The notes: generated from the letters alone by a model not told the origin. Counted from the stretch's first letter, positions 42,357 through 50,183 are shown. The stretch: 55,499 nucleotides of DNA from Actinobacteria bacterium UBA2286 (GCA_002345925.1 DDWM01000070.1:1-55499); one strand, 5' to 3'. Numbers and translations: made by a program.

Positions 42357-43502
42357 CTACCTGAGTTCAAGGGAAGTCACGGATATGAGGAAGAACTCGT
42401 GGTCCGCGTCATAACCGTCGACTCTGGCCTTGACGTGGACATTCGCCCGATCGACCACCGGCCCATACAGCTGCGAGAAGCCCTCCACCCTGAACATGGG
42501 ACCCACGGAGGGCTTGTCTGCGTCCTCCACATTTCCGACGTAGATGTTGGTGTCGAACACCGACTCGTACGTCTTCACCTCCCCCGAAAGCGGGGAGGTG
42601 CTGGTGTGGTTCATCCAATCCCATATGTAGCCATCGAACTCAATTGTTCTGCCATCGTACTTCTGTATGAACGCTTGGACCTGCGGGTCACCGTAATTCT
42701 CAGCCGCCAGGACAGCCGCCAGTTCCGCGTTGTTCTCCGGAGTGAGTATCGTGTCGTCTGGTTCTTCGGCGGCGCCATCCGCAGTCTCACTCTCGACTGA
42801 GTCGCTCTCAGCAGCCTCGTGCGGATCCTCCTCTGGGAATGTGTGATACCTGATGACAATTGTGGCGTCCTTCGAGAACTCGCTGCCGGCGCCGAAGTCG
42901 GTTTCGCCGTTGACAGATACTTCTTCGACTTCTCCATCCTTTGTCAGCCAGCCAGTGATCAAGTCAGGTATCGCAGTTGTCTCGATACTGGTGAAGCCGG
43001 CATCCTGCAGTCTGGTCTTCACGTCCTGATAGTCGTCGCCCTTGAAGTCAGCGGCGGATTCTGGCATTGCGGCGGCAGTGACGTCAGGCTGGTCTCTATC
43101 CTCACTCAATGCGCCGATCGCAATCACCAGCACGAGGACGGCTAGCGCAGCCAGCAAGGCCTTCCAATAACGCCGTATGAATGCCACCGCCTGCTCGTTC
43201 TGGATTCTCGACCTCTCGGCTGCCGCCCTTGAGGCTGCCTCCGCGGCCTCCTTCTCCTGCTGCTTCTTGTCTTCTCTCTTCTTCTGCTGACTCTCAACGA
43301 AGTTCAGCGCGGATCCCACTGCGCCACTCGCACCGGCCCGAGCTGAATCTGGGGCCGGCACCGGGGTGCTTGGCGGCTGGGTAGTTGGTTGAGGCGGGGC
43401 GATTGGCGCCGTGCTTTGGGTCCATGCGGCACCATCCCAGTACCGCTGCTGCGCGGGGTTCTCCGGATCTGTATACCAGCCGGCGGGTACGATTTGCGTC
43501 AC
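42357..43502 (-). CDS. DUF2510 membrane protein with DUF4839-like C-terminus
   Basis: A 381-residue protein. The N-terminus PAGWYTDPENPAQQRYWDG is a DUF2510 motif, typical of actinobacteria. A Pro-rich linker and a charged coiled coil lead to one membrane helix (ALLAALAVLVLVIAIGAL, about 115-132). Outside are a PASTA-like segment (DVKTRLQDAGF...) and a DUF4839-like domain (about 260-381; FDGYIWDWMNHTS). Surface display is likely; the role is unknown. It may be cargo: a diverged version of the cassette-edge sequence lies upstream of its start. Confidence 0.75.
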   Translation of the reverse strand: MTQIVPAGWYTDPENPAQQRYWDGAAWTQSTAPIAPPQPTTQPPSTPVPAPDSARAGASGAVGSALNFVESQQKKREDKKQQEKEAAEAASRAAAERSRIQNEQAVAFIRRYWKALLAALAVLVLVIAIGALSEDRDQPDVTAAAMPESAADFKGDDYQDVKTRLQDAGFTSIETTAIPDLITGWLTKDGEVEEVSVNGETDFGAGSEFSKDATIVIRYHTFPEEDPHEAAESDSVESETADGAAEEPDDTILTPENNAELAAVLAAENYGDPQVQAFIQKYDGRTIEFDGYIWDWMNHTSTSPLSGEVKTYESVFDTNIYVGNVEDADKPSVGPMFRVEGFSQLYGPVVDRANVHVKARVDGYDADHEFFLISVTSLELR

Positions 43503-43583
43503 CTAGGTCCCCCATCCTTCGTTCGGTGCTTCAGTGTGCGTCCAGCAAGGATTCTGCAGTCTTCATCACAGGATATGACAAGA

Positions 43584-43607
43584 GACCCCGGCGTGCCTGC
43601 CGAGGTC
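43584..43607 (-). terminator. Terminator-like hairpin within a shared 20-bp block
   Basis: GACCTCGGC and GCCGGGGTC pair over 9 bp with one mismatch around AGGCAC, followed on the reverse strand by TCTTGTCAT. It follows the stop of the 43654-43872 gene. The block ACAGGATATGACAAGAGACC (43568-43587) is identical at 8402-8421. Confidence 0.62.
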
Positions 43608-43653
43608 CCTTCAGTATTGGCGTGCTCGAGAGGATGGCGAATCGCGACGCCTT

Positions 43654-43872
43654 CTACGCGCGGGTGCCGCGCGAGACCGCGGTCTCGTCCACAACCTCAA
43701 ACGCCGGCATGCCGCGCTTGATCGCTTCGGCAATCGCCGCTGCGGCCTCAATTGCGTTCGGGTAGCGCTCCTCGAGCGCGGTGGTGGCGAGTCCGCCGGG
43801 CATCAGCACCCGCACACCGCGGTCATCCGCAGCAACAATCCGGTAGGTGTCATGAGTCTCGTACAACCTCAT
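43654..43872 (-). CDS. Small hypothetical protein
   Basis: A 72-residue protein whose ATG overlaps the stop of the upstream gene (ATGA, 43869-43872). An N-terminal beta part (YRIVAADDRGVRVLMPGG) is followed by an alanine-rich helix. Last gene of a three-gene operon that starts at 44610. No family recognised. Confidence 0.6.
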   Translation of the reverse strand: MRLYETHDTYRIVAADDRGVRVLMPGGLATTALEERYPNAIEAAAAIAEAIKRGMPAFEVVDETAVSRGTRA

Positions 43873-44381
43873 CGCCCCTCCCGCTTCTTCTTGATCGCGG
43901 GCAGCGCATCAGGCAGAACGACCCAGGGACTCTTGTGAGCCGAAGGGTCGAGCTTCCTCGAGTACGGCACGACTCCCTTGTACATGTCGGCCCGCAGCGT
44001 CTTGGCCGGCATCCCGACAATCGCCGCCGCTTCGTCGGCGAGCATCAACTCGGACAGGAACAGACTGACCAGGCGATCGGCCTCTTCCGGTCCGAGCAGT
44101 TCGCCTAGAGCCTCGCGCGCCGTCTGCGGGCGGCCGGGTATCGGTTCACGCACGATCACCCAACGGGGTTGACCGTGCGGTTTGACCGACTCGGACAGTA
44201 GTCTTGCGTGCTTGGTGTCGCCCTGCGACAGCCGGTACTCGAAGACGCTGAGCGACATGCCGAGCTCGGCCGCCGCCTCGCGCTTCGTCATGAGATCCTC
44301 CAAGAACATCTGGGTGAGGCGATCGGCCTCGGCAACTCCCAGTCGATCGACCAACTCAGCGTGCGCCGTTCTCTTGGTCAT
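43869..44381 (-). CDS. Hypothetical protein with two internal HTH-like repeats
   Basis: A 170-residue protein from ATG 44381, with GAGGAGG upstream. Two similar halves each have (A)EADRLxxxFLxxLMxxxEAAxxxGM (about 17-42 and 91-119), a layout of duplicated AlpA/HTH_17-like DNA-binding units. It is coupled to both neighbours by overlaps. It may be a regulator or a DNA-binding protein of the element's core; not recognised further. Confidence 0.62.
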   Translation of the reverse strand: MTKRTAHAELVDRLGVAEADRLTQMFLEDLMTKREAAAELGMSLSVFEYRLSQGDTKHARLLSESVKPHGQPRWVIVREPIPGRPQTAREALGELLGPEEADRLVSLFLSELMLADEAAAIVGMPAKTLRADMYKGVVPYSRKLDPSAHKSPWVVLPDALPAIKKKREGR

Positions 44382-44610
44382 GGGCCACGACCTCCTCACT
44401 GACCCCCTCTCGTGTACCGAGGAGGAATCTCTCCACGAAGTTGAGCCCTCTTGTCACGTTCTCTTCGGTCTTGAGACTTAGCGCCTGCTCCAGAGCGTTG
44501 CCCTGGTCCGTCCAGTCGGTGAGTCTGTCGCACTTCTCTTCCATTGCCAGGCGGATCGTGGCAAACGCACGTATCACGTCGCGCTTCTTGACGTCCTTGA
44601 ACTCCCTCAC
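44356..44610 (-). CDS. Small helical hypothetical protein
   Basis: An 84-residue, charged, all-helical protein, first gene of a three-gene operon controlled by the promoter at 44628-44656. It overlaps the next gene by 26 bp. No family recognised. Confidence 0.6.
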   Translation of the reverse strand: MREFKDVKKRDVIRAFATIRLAMEEKCDRLTDWTDQGNALEQALSLKTEENVTRGLNFVERFLLGTREGVSEEVVAHDQENGAR

Positions 44611-44627
44611 GTGCTGATCCTCCGCTC

Positions 44628-44656
44628 AGTGTAGCGTACGGCGTGACTGATGGCAA
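44628..44656 (-). promoter_or_regulatory. Sigma-70 promoter of the 44610-43654 operon
   Basis: Reverse strand: -35 TTGCCA (44651-44656), 17-bp spacer ending CGTACGC, -10 TACACT (44628-44633). Third copy of the shared ICE promoter; only 17 bases separate -10 and the ATG at 44610, so the leader is very short. Confidence 0.8.
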
Positions 44657-44669
44657 TTCAGGGGATGAC

Positions 44670-45185
44670 TCAACGACCTGCCATCTTCCAGGCCTCGACA
44701 AGGCCCTGGATGAGGTTATCCACAGGCATTTCGCCGGTGACGGTTGAGTCTGATGTCTTGTCTGATGTACCGGGTGAAGTGGGCTTCACTCTTGCCGTGC
44801 TTGCATGGGTGAAGCCCACTTCACCCATCTTCTGCAGTGTGCTGCACCCGTCCACCGCGTCCTGTGGACAACCCCGCCGCGGTTGGTACAGCAAAGGCAG
44901 CGCTTCGATCGCTGCGACGTTGATGGCGAAGCGGTTGGAGTACCCGCGGTGCTTCTTGGTCTGCGGGTCGGTGAACCGACCGCCCTTGACGATGATCTGC
45001 AGCATGTCGGCGGCAATCAGGGCGTTCACATTGTTGATCGCGGATCGCCTGGAACAGCCGAGCTTGCCCGCGAGCTCATCGTATGACGGCCAGCAGTAGC
45101 CGTCGTCACTTGCCCTGTCGGCAAGGATCAGTAGCGTGAGCTTGAGATGGGGTTTGCCGCCGTAGCGCTTGATGACCGCGCTCAT
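44670..45185 (-). CDS. Winged-helix (HTH_36-like) replication-associated protein
   Basis: A 171-residue protein from ATG 45185. The N-terminal half is a winged helix: KLTLLILADRASDDGYCWPS, then DELAGKLGCSRRSAINNVNAL, as in HTH_36 proteins often found as replication initiators or regulators on actinobacterial elements. The tail is low-complexity. It could initiate replication of the excised circle, but no Rep catalytic motif is seen. Confidence 0.62.
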   Translation of the reverse strand: MSAVIKRYGGKPHLKLTLLILADRASDDGYCWPSYDELAGKLGCSRRSAINNVNALIAADMLQIIVKGGRFTDPQTKKHRGYSNRFAINVAAIEALPLLYQPRRGCPQDAVDGCSTLQKMGEVGFTHASTARVKPTSPGTSDKTSDSTVTGEMPVDNLIQGLVEAWKMAGR

Positions 45186-45204
45186 GACCGAAATGCTCAA
45201 TGGT

Positions 45205-45549
45205 CTAGGTGGAGTCGCCAGGGGATCGTCTCGGCGCCACCTGTGAGATGGCCGCCCGCGTGACACGAAGTCCTCGCCCGACGCGATACGCTGGAATTTC
45301 GCCCGAGTGGATCTTCCTGCGCAGCCACTCGCGCGAACAGTGGATCACCTTGCAGGCCTCATCGATCGTGAGACCGTTCTCGTCGAGCTGCGTCGCGTCG
45401 TCTCCGGAATCGCGTCCGCGCTCGATTGAGGCCCCGAGCCCGGCGCCACTGGAAATGTCAGATTCGCAATTCTCTGAAATCGTGCTGCCCCCCTTCGGTT
45501 GTGAACCCCCGCTGATGCAATCCGTGTCGGTAAGCTCCTTGTTAGGCAT
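45205..45549 (-). CDS. Excisionase-like HTH_17 protein
   Basis: A 114-residue protein starting at ATG 45549, overlapping the upstream stop. The C-terminal ~55 residues are an excisionase-type winged HTH (LTIDEACKVIHCSREWLRRK, then IPAYRVGRGLRVTRAAI). The N-terminal half is polar and probably disordered. With the neighbouring HTH_17 gene it is a candidate recombination directionality factor for the integrase. Confidence 0.68.
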   Translation of the reverse strand: MPNKELTDTDCISGGSQPKGGSTISENCESDISSGAGLGASIERGRDSGDDATQLDENGLTIDEACKVIHCSREWLRRKIHSGEIPAYRVGRGLRVTRAAISQVAPRRSPGDST

Positions 45550-45751
45550 TGGCACCGTCGCATTCAGACGCACCGGCCATCATCTGCTCCAGCGCAGCTC
45601 GAGGCGTCCGCAGCTGTCGCCCGAAACGGATGGTAGGGACGTCACCTGAACGCGCGAGTTCGTAGACCGTGTTCTTTGACAGCTGCAGCACCAGGCACAC
45701 TTCGTCCATGGTCAGAAGCTCACCGTATTCGGCGAGACTACGGCCGGTCAT
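45542..45751 (-). CDS. Excisionase/AlpA-like HTH_17 protein
   Basis: A 69-residue protein from ATG 45751. It is almost entirely an HTH_17 fold: LLTMDEVCLVLQLSKNTVYE, then VPTIRFGRQLRTPRAALEQ. Proteins of this size and fold serve as Xis for tyrosine integrases. It overlaps both neighbours (stop of 45738-45953 upstream, start of 45205-45549 downstream), so three small regulators are co-translated. Confidence 0.75.
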   Translation of the reverse strand: MTGRSLAEYGELLTMDEVCLVLQLSKNTVYELARSGDVPTIRFGRQLRTPRAALEQMMAGASECDGANA

Positions 45752-45953
45752 CGATGTCGACTTCCTCGAGAAGCTCATCCGCCTCGCCCGTGAACTCGAG
45801 GGCCTCGGCGAGCTTGTCGAGCTGCGACTGGTACGGCCGCCCGATGTAGCGGCTCTCGATCTGCCCGACCGTCGCCGCATGCATCAGGGCGATGCGCGCC
45901 AGAGCCGACCGGCTAAGCCCCCTGTCCTCCCGGAGCTTCTGAATCCTCAGCAT
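45738..45953 (-). CDS. XRE-family regulator
   Basis: A 71-residue repressor-like protein starting at ATG 45953 behind AAAGGCGGA. The HTH_3 fold is clear: IQKLREDRGLSRSALARIA, then VGQIESRYIGRP. It is divergent from the forward gene at 46027 that leads into the integrase, so it probably controls both directions from the 73-bp gap, a lysogeny-switch-like layout. Confidence 0.78.
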   Translation of the reverse strand: MLRIQKLREDRGLSRSALARIALMHAATVGQIESRYIGRPYQSQLDKLAEALEFTGEADELLEEVDIDDRP

Positions 45954-46026
45954 CAATCCGCCTTTCTCTTGCAGGCATTGTCCTATGCGAAGTATGTTGT
46001 CCGTGTCTGCGGATAGGTAGACGGCT

Positions 46027-46938
46027 ATGGAGGACAGAAACGTGACAGCGCGAATCAGCTCAGCATCACCGGCCGCCCTTGTGGACTTCCAGTGGTGGCG
46101 CATGGCAGATGGTCGATGGATTGGTCCGCGCAGCCAACGGCTACTGGCCGGCCACCCAGCGGATGACGGCTACCAGCCGCTGAAGAGGGAGCCGGCGTTG
46201 TTCCGGAAGTTCGCCGATGTGCGAGACACCGAAGACGCCTTTGCGGAGTTCGCCATGAGGTACGGCGACCTTGAGAGCGGCGGCGTCGTGGTCGTGGATG
46301 ATCACCTGGCAACCGGCAAGGAGATGGCAACCGACGATCCGTTCCTCGTGTACTCCGAGGGTCGCAGGTTCGAGATATGGCGGGGGCATCGCCGGATGCT
46401 CGCGTTCGCGCTGCGGCTCTGGGATGCGATCAACGAAGGGCGGGCTGATGAGCTCATCGGCGCGGAGCTGCTCGTGAAGCCGTACGACTCGCTCGTCGAG
46501 CCAGGCAAGCCGGTGCCCAAGTACATGGTCTGGACTCGCACGGCGTCCGCGCAACGCGACCTGGGACTGACTGCGTCGCAGACGTCCAACGCCGAGTTCG
46601 AGCCGGCCGTGCCACTCATGAGGGCCAGCCTTCCGGAGGCAGCGGCTCGCGCCGCTCTCGCCTATCTCGTGTCCGAGATGTGCGCGAGTGCGCGCGTGGT
46701 GATGCGCGTGACGAGCGCACAGCCGGACGGACTCCGGCTGACGTTCGAGGTTCGGTCGCTCATAGCGGCCATGTGGCTGCAGTTCGCGCTCGCGGTCGAT
46801 GGGCAGCGAGAGTATCGCCCGTGTCCGGTCTGTGGCGACTGGTGGGATGCGACCGAGGCCCGATCTGACAGGAAGACCTGCAGCGATCGATGTCGCAAAC
46901 GAATGCACCGCCAAATTGCGTCTGGAGGTACCGCGTGA
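46027..46938 (+). CDS. Zinc-ribbon protein coupled to the integrase
   Basis: A 303-residue protein with no recognised N-terminal domain. The C-terminus (CPVCGDWWDATEARSDRKTC then SDRCRKRMHR) is a CGNR-like zinc finger with four cysteines. Its TGA overlaps the integrase start as GTGA, so the two are translated together. DNA binding is likely, and a role in integration or its control is suggested only by the coupling. Confidence 0.65.
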   Translation: MEDRNVTARISSASPAALVDFQWWRMADGRWIGPRSQRLLAGHPADDGYQPLKREPALFRKFADVRDTEDAFAEFAMRYGDLESGGVVVVDDHLATGKEMATDDPFLVYSEGRRFEIWRGHRRMLAFALRLWDAINEGRADELIGAELLVKPYDSLVEPGKPVPKYMVWTRTASAQRDLGLTASQTSNAEFEPAVPLMRASLPEAAARAALAYLVSEMCASARVVMRVTSAQPDGLRLTFEVRSLIAAMWLQFALAVDGQREYRPCPVCGDWWDATEARSDRKTCSDRCRKRMHRQIASGGTA

Positions 46939-48230
46939 AGGGTCACGTACAGCCCTACAAGAGAAACGGGGTAGTGGTCCGCGATCGGTGGCGAATCGCC
47001 ATTGACCGTGGCCGAGACGGCGCAGGCAAACGCCAACGGGACTACTACTACTTCACCGGCACCAAGTCCGCAGCCGAGCGAGAGATGAGACGACTACTCA
47101 CCTCTGGCGACAAGGGTGTGTACGTCAAGCCCGAAGGTCAGAGCGTGGCCGATTGGCTCGACGCATGGACCAAGGACTACGCGCCGATCGGGCGGGCGGG
47201 CTCGACGCTCAGGGGCTATGAGGGAATCATCAGACGCTATTTGAAGCCCGATCTCGGGGAGCTGCGCCTTCAGAAGTTGAGCGCGGAGGCCATCCAGGCG
47301 ATGTACACGCGCATGCAGCTGCCTAAGGCGAACGGCGGACTCGGGCTTTCGGAACGCACCGTGATTCAGACACACGCGGTGCTGCACAAGGCCCTTTCAC
47401 AGGCTGTGCGGCTGGACAAGATCGCGTTCAACCCGGCCGACACCGAGCGCGGTGTCGAACTGCCGAGACCCAAGCGACATCGAGTAGAGGTGCTCAGCGA
47501 ACACAAGGTTGCCGAGCTTCTGAATGCCGTTGAGGGGACTCGACTGCATCTACCCGTGCTGCTCGCTGTCACGACTGGGATGCGTCGCGGCGAGATCCTG
47601 GCACTTTCGTGGGATGACATCGACCTCGTGCGTGGCACAATCTCGGTCGTTCGGGCGTGGGATGAGGGGTCCAAAGGCTACGAACTCAAGGGCCCAAAGA
47701 GCGAGCGATCGCGCCGAACCATAGAAATGCCCGCAATCCTGGTGAGTGCGTTGGCGCTCGCGAAGGATGAACACGAGGATCGCCGGGCGCGTCGAGAACT
47801 CGCCGGCGAGGGCTACCATCTGGAGCACGGCCCGCTGGTGTTCTCTGAAGAGGATGGCGAGCCGTGGTGGCCATCACGTTTTGAGTGGGCCTGGCAGGAG
47901 TTCAGGAAGTCCTCGCGAGTGGCTCCGCGATTCCATGACCTGCGGCACACCGCGCTGTCGCTCATGCTCCGGCAGGGCAACGGCCCGAAGGTCGTCCAAG
48001 AGATTGCCGGTCACCATTCGTCGGCGTACACGATGGACACCTACTGCTGGTCCGATCGCGCCACGATGAGAGCCGCAGCAGACAGTATCGGCGACCTCTT
48101 CAGCGGCGCTTTGGGCGCAGTGGAGAAGAAATCGGGCGACAAATCGGGCGACAAATCAGAGGCCGCACCCCCTCTGACCTGCGAACAAATGGTGCCCCCA
48201 AGGGAATTCGAATCCCTGTTGCCGCCTTGA
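46935..48230 (+). CDS. int: Tyrosine recombinase integrase
   Basis: A 431-residue phage-type integrase. The GTG at 46935 is chosen for GGAGG six bases before. An AP2-like arm-binding N-terminus (about 1-65) and SAM-like core-binding domain lead to the catalytic domain: Arg in TTGMRRGEIL, Lys region in LKGPKSERSRR, HDLRHTALS, GHHSS and the Tyr nucleophile in YTMDTYCW. After the catalytic domain is a tail with KSGDKSGDKS, then MVPPREFESLLPP. The last 14 codons lie inside tRNA-Glu on the other strand, so integration defines the protein's C-terminus. Confidence 0.95.
   Translation: MKGHVQPYKRNGVVVRDRWRIAIDRGRDGAGKRQRDYYYFTGTKSAAEREMRRLLTSGDKGVYVKPEGQSVADWLDAWTKDYAPIGRAGSTLRGYEGIIRRYLKPDLGELRLQKLSAEAIQAMYTRMQLPKANGGLGLSERTVIQTHAVLHKALSQAVRLDKIAFNPADTERGVELPRPKRHRVEVLSEHKVAELLNAVEGTRLHLPVLLAVTTGMRRGEILALSWDDIDLVRGTISVVRAWDEGSKGYELKGPKSERSRRTIEMPAILVSALALAKDEHEDRRARRELAGEGYHLEHGPLVFSEEDGEPWWPSRFEWAWQEFRKSSRVAPRFHDLRHTALSLMLRQGNGPKVVQEIAGHHSSAYTMDTYCWSDRATMRAAADSIGDLFSGALGAVEKKSGDKSGDKSEAAPPLTCEQMVPPREFESLLPP
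48134..48157 (+). repeat. GGGCGACAAATC tandem repeat, copy 4 of 4
   Basis: Two 12-bp units inside the integrase gene, encoding GDKSGDKS, 33 bp before the attR core. Matches 6974-6997, 8484-8507 and 8826-8849 exactly. Possible arm-type integrase sites. Confidence 0.7.
48190..48215. other. attR core inside tRNA-Glu
   Basis: 26 bp identical to 8696-8721. It spans CCA, the 3' acceptor strand and the T-arm up to TTCGAATCC. The intact tRNA lies to the right, so the ICE integrated at the 3' end and restored the gene. Confidence 0.9.
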
Positions 48231-48265
48231 AAGGGCGGAGTCCTTGGCCTCTAGACGATGGGGGC
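48190..48265 (-). tRNA. tRNA-Glu (UUC)
   Basis: Reverse-strand cloverleaf: acceptor GCCCCCA/TGGGGGC, anticodon stem CCGCC/GGCGG with loop CTTTCAA (anticodon TTC), T-arm CAGGGATTCGAATTCCCTTG in outline, discriminator A and encoded CCA. It is the ICE attachment site. Confidence 0.95.
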
Positions 48266-48276
48266 CTATGAGTTTG

Positions 48277-48352
48277 TGGTGGGCCGTATAGGGATCGAAC
48301 CTATGACCTTGGGATTAAAAGTCCCCTGCTCTACCAACTGAGCTAACGGCCC
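48277..48352 (-). tRNA. tRNA-Lys (UUU)
   Basis: Reverse-strand cloverleaf: acceptor GGGCCGT/ACGGCCC, D-loop AGTTGGTAGA, anticodon loop CTTTTAA (anticodon TTT), T-loop TTCGATC, discriminator A and encoded CCA. The first anticodon-stem pair is a G-A mismatch. It lies 11 bases upstream of tRNA-Glu, probably one transcript. Confidence 0.94.
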
Positions 48353-48458
48353 TTGTTCGAGCACATAACGTGCCCACGGGCGACCTTTCGGCCAGAAGTG
48401 CAACGCGTAGTGTAGCCCACGCCGGAACCGAGGGTCAACGGAGAACCTCGCCAGAACG

Positions 48459-48464
48459 TATAAT
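48459..48464 (+). promoter_or_regulatory. -10 element upstream of mscS
   Basis: TATAAT is 29 bases before the mscS ATG. No good -35 is seen at normal spacing. Confidence 0.5.
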
Positions 48465-48493
48465 TGTGCCATCGACCACGCGAGAGGACGCTC

Positions 48494-49522
48494 ATGACCA
48501 TTCCCGGAACAAGTGCCGCCGAGATAGGAATCCTGGCTCTTTACACCGCCATTGGATTCGCTGCGGGGTGGCTGCTTGACCTGTCGATTCTCGGCACGCT
48601 TCGTGGTGTGGCAAAGAAACGCGACTGGAGGCCCTGGCGGATCACGCTCAAGGGCCTCGGCCATATGCCTGTTTGGTGGCTCACGCTTTCGGGCGCTGCT
48701 GTGGCACTACAGCAGGGCACGTGGGGCACGCTTCCCGCCCTCTACGCGAACCGCACGCTTGTGGTGCTTGCCGGCGTGACCGTGACGATCGCTGCTATGC
48801 GAATCGCCACCGGGTTCGTGCGTGGCTACGCCGTCGCCGAGAGCGGTCCACTCCCCTCCACCAGCATCTTCGTGAACCTCACACGTATCGCTATCGTCTT
48901 GTTCGGCGCGCTGATCATCTTGAACGCGCTCAACATCTCGATCACCCCGGTGCTGACAGCTCTGGGCGTTGGAGGTCTGGCTGTTGCGCTCGCACTCCAA
49001 GACACGCTCGGCAACCTCTTCGCGGGGCTGCAGATAGTGGCGTCCAAGCAGGTCCGCCCCGGTGACTATCTGCTGCTCGAGACAGGTCAGGAAGGCAGCG
49101 TCACCGACATCGCGTGGCGCTACACGACACTGCGCACCCAAGCCAACAACCTCGTCGTCGTCCCCAACTCCAAGCTGGGGCAGGCGATCATCACAAACTT
49201 CCAGCTGCCCGCCCAGCCGCTCTCGGTGATCATGGAGTTCGGCGTGGCGTACAGCAGCGACCTCGTGCAGGTTCAGGCGGTGGCGCTCGATGTGGCCGCC
49301 CGTGTGATGGCCGAGATGCAGCCCGACATCACCGACTGGGAGCCGCTCGTGCGCTTCAGCGGCTTTGGGGAGTCCGATGTCCAGGCCGTTGCCGTCCTGA
49401 GGGTGCTCGAATACGGCGACCAATACGCGCTCCGAAGCGAGTTCATCAAGAACCTGCACGCCCGTTTTGCCGAGGAGGGAATCGAGTTCCCGTTCCCGCA
49501 GCGGGTTGTGCATCAGGCGTAA
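48494..49522 (+). CDS. MscS-family mechanosensitive channel
   Basis: A 342-residue small-conductance mechanosensitive channel with four predicted membrane helices. GAGAGGA precedes ATG 48494. The pore helix is TALGVGGLAVALALQDTLGNLFAG (about 153-176 in outline), followed by the cytosolic beta domain with GDYLLLETGQEGSVTDI and VVVPNSKLGQAII, which are diagnostic. It releases solutes on osmotic downshock. Chromosomal gene beside the tRNAs. Confidence 0.93.
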   Translation: MTIPGTSAAEIGILALYTAIGFAAGWLLDLSILGTLRGVAKKRDWRPWRITLKGLGHMPVWWLTLSGAAVALQQGTWGTLPALYANRTLVVLAGVTVTIAAMRIATGFVRGYAVAESGPLPSTSIFVNLTRIAIVLFGALIILNALNISITPVLTALGVGGLAVALALQDTLGNLFAGLQIVASKQVRPGDYLLLETGQEGSVTDIAWRYTTLRTQANNLVVVPNSKLGQAIITNFQLPAQPLSVIMEFGVAYSSDLVQVQAVALDVAARVMAEMQPDITDWEPLVRFSGFGESDVQAVAVLRVLEYGDQYALRSEFIKNLHARFAEEGIEFPFPQRVVHQA

Positions 49523-49531
49523 GTGCGAGGC

Positions 49532-49801
49532 TCAGCGAGGTCGGTAGATGTCCGCCCGGTGGTCGATGCGCGTTACGAGAACGACGTCTTCGCTGTCGAT
49601 GATTCTGTACATCACGCGATACATCCCAACCCGGGCCGCGTGAAGACCGACGAGGTCATCTCGAAGCGGCTTGCCAACCCGCCACGGATTCTCGATCAGC
49701 GGACCCTGCATGAACGCCACGACGGCAGCAGAAAACCGCAGAGGGAGTCGGCCGAGAGCGCGGCGCGCCGAAGGAACGATGCGCAGCTCATACGAGCTCA
49801 C
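49532..49801 (-). CDS. ParE/RelE-family toxin
   Basis: An 89-residue RelE/ParE superfamily toxin: YELRIVPSARRALGRLP, GKPLRDDLVGLHAARVGMYR and VMYRIIDSEDVVLVTRIDHR. Most RelE-type members cut ribosome-bound mRNA, whereas ParE members poison gyrase; the sequence fits RelE better. Six bases after the antitoxin gene, as in a standard type II operon. Confidence 0.88.
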   Translation of the reverse strand: MSSYELRIVPSARRALGRLPLRFSAAVVAFMQGPLIENPWRVGKPLRDDLVGLHAARVGMYRVMYRIIDSEDVVLVTRIDHRADIYRPR

Positions 49802-49807
49802 GCAGCA

Positions 49808-50086
49808 TCACTCCCGACGATTCTCAAGATCTCGCTTGATGTCTTCGAGCGTGAAGTACTTGCCCGCGGCGTAGTCCGCCTCGGCCTGCTTCAAGTCCTC
49901 CACCAGCCCGGGTGTAGCGAGCGCATCGAGCGTCTCCATGATGCTCTCGTACTCGTCGATGCCAAGAAGGAGCACCGCTGGCTTCCCGCGTCGGGTAATC
50001 ACCACGTGCTCTTGCGTGGCCTCGACCTCGTCGATGATCTCCGAGAGGTGCGCCTTGGTGTGCGCCAATGAGTAGTGTTCAGTCAT
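49808..50086 (-). CDS. Phd/YefM-family antitoxin
   Basis: A 92-residue antitoxin from ATG 50086. The N-terminal DNA-binding part LAHTKAHLSEIIDEVEATQE then VVITRRGKPAVLLLGIDEYES is characteristic of Phd/YefM; the C-terminal tail binds toxin. It is the first gene of the pair and should repress its own promoter. Confidence 0.9.
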   Translation of the reverse strand: MTEHYSLAHTKAHLSEIIDEVEATQEHVVITRRGKPAVLLLGIDEYESIMETLDALATPGLVEDLKQAEADYAAGKYFTLEDIKRDLENRRE

Positions 50087-50183
50087 GACCTGAATTGTAG
50101 TCACATAGCCTCCCGTCGACAAGATGTCGAAACGAGACTATCAGGCCGGACTGAACCGGCACCAAACAGCTCCCGAACTTCCC

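Larger units (their letters stand above)
8696..48215 (+). mobile_element. Integrative and conjugative element (about 39.5 kb) at tRNA-Glu
   Basis: Bounded by a 26-bp direct repeat (8696-8721 and 48190-48215), the 3' end of tRNA-Glu. It contains all modules expected of an ICE: a tyrosine integrase beside the intact tRNA, excisionase-like regulators, a MobP-type relaxase with accessory protein, VirD4/VirB4 secretion genes, a cell-wall hydrolase, ParA/ParB and RadC. Cargo is mostly defence and DNA modification genes. Excision or transfer has not been shown. Confidence 0.88.

Noticed and set aside
45535..45549. GTTAGGC heptamer that looks like an attC core
   Set aside because: No matching RYYYAAC partner or dyad within 150 bp; it falls on the overlapping stop and start codons of two HTH genes.
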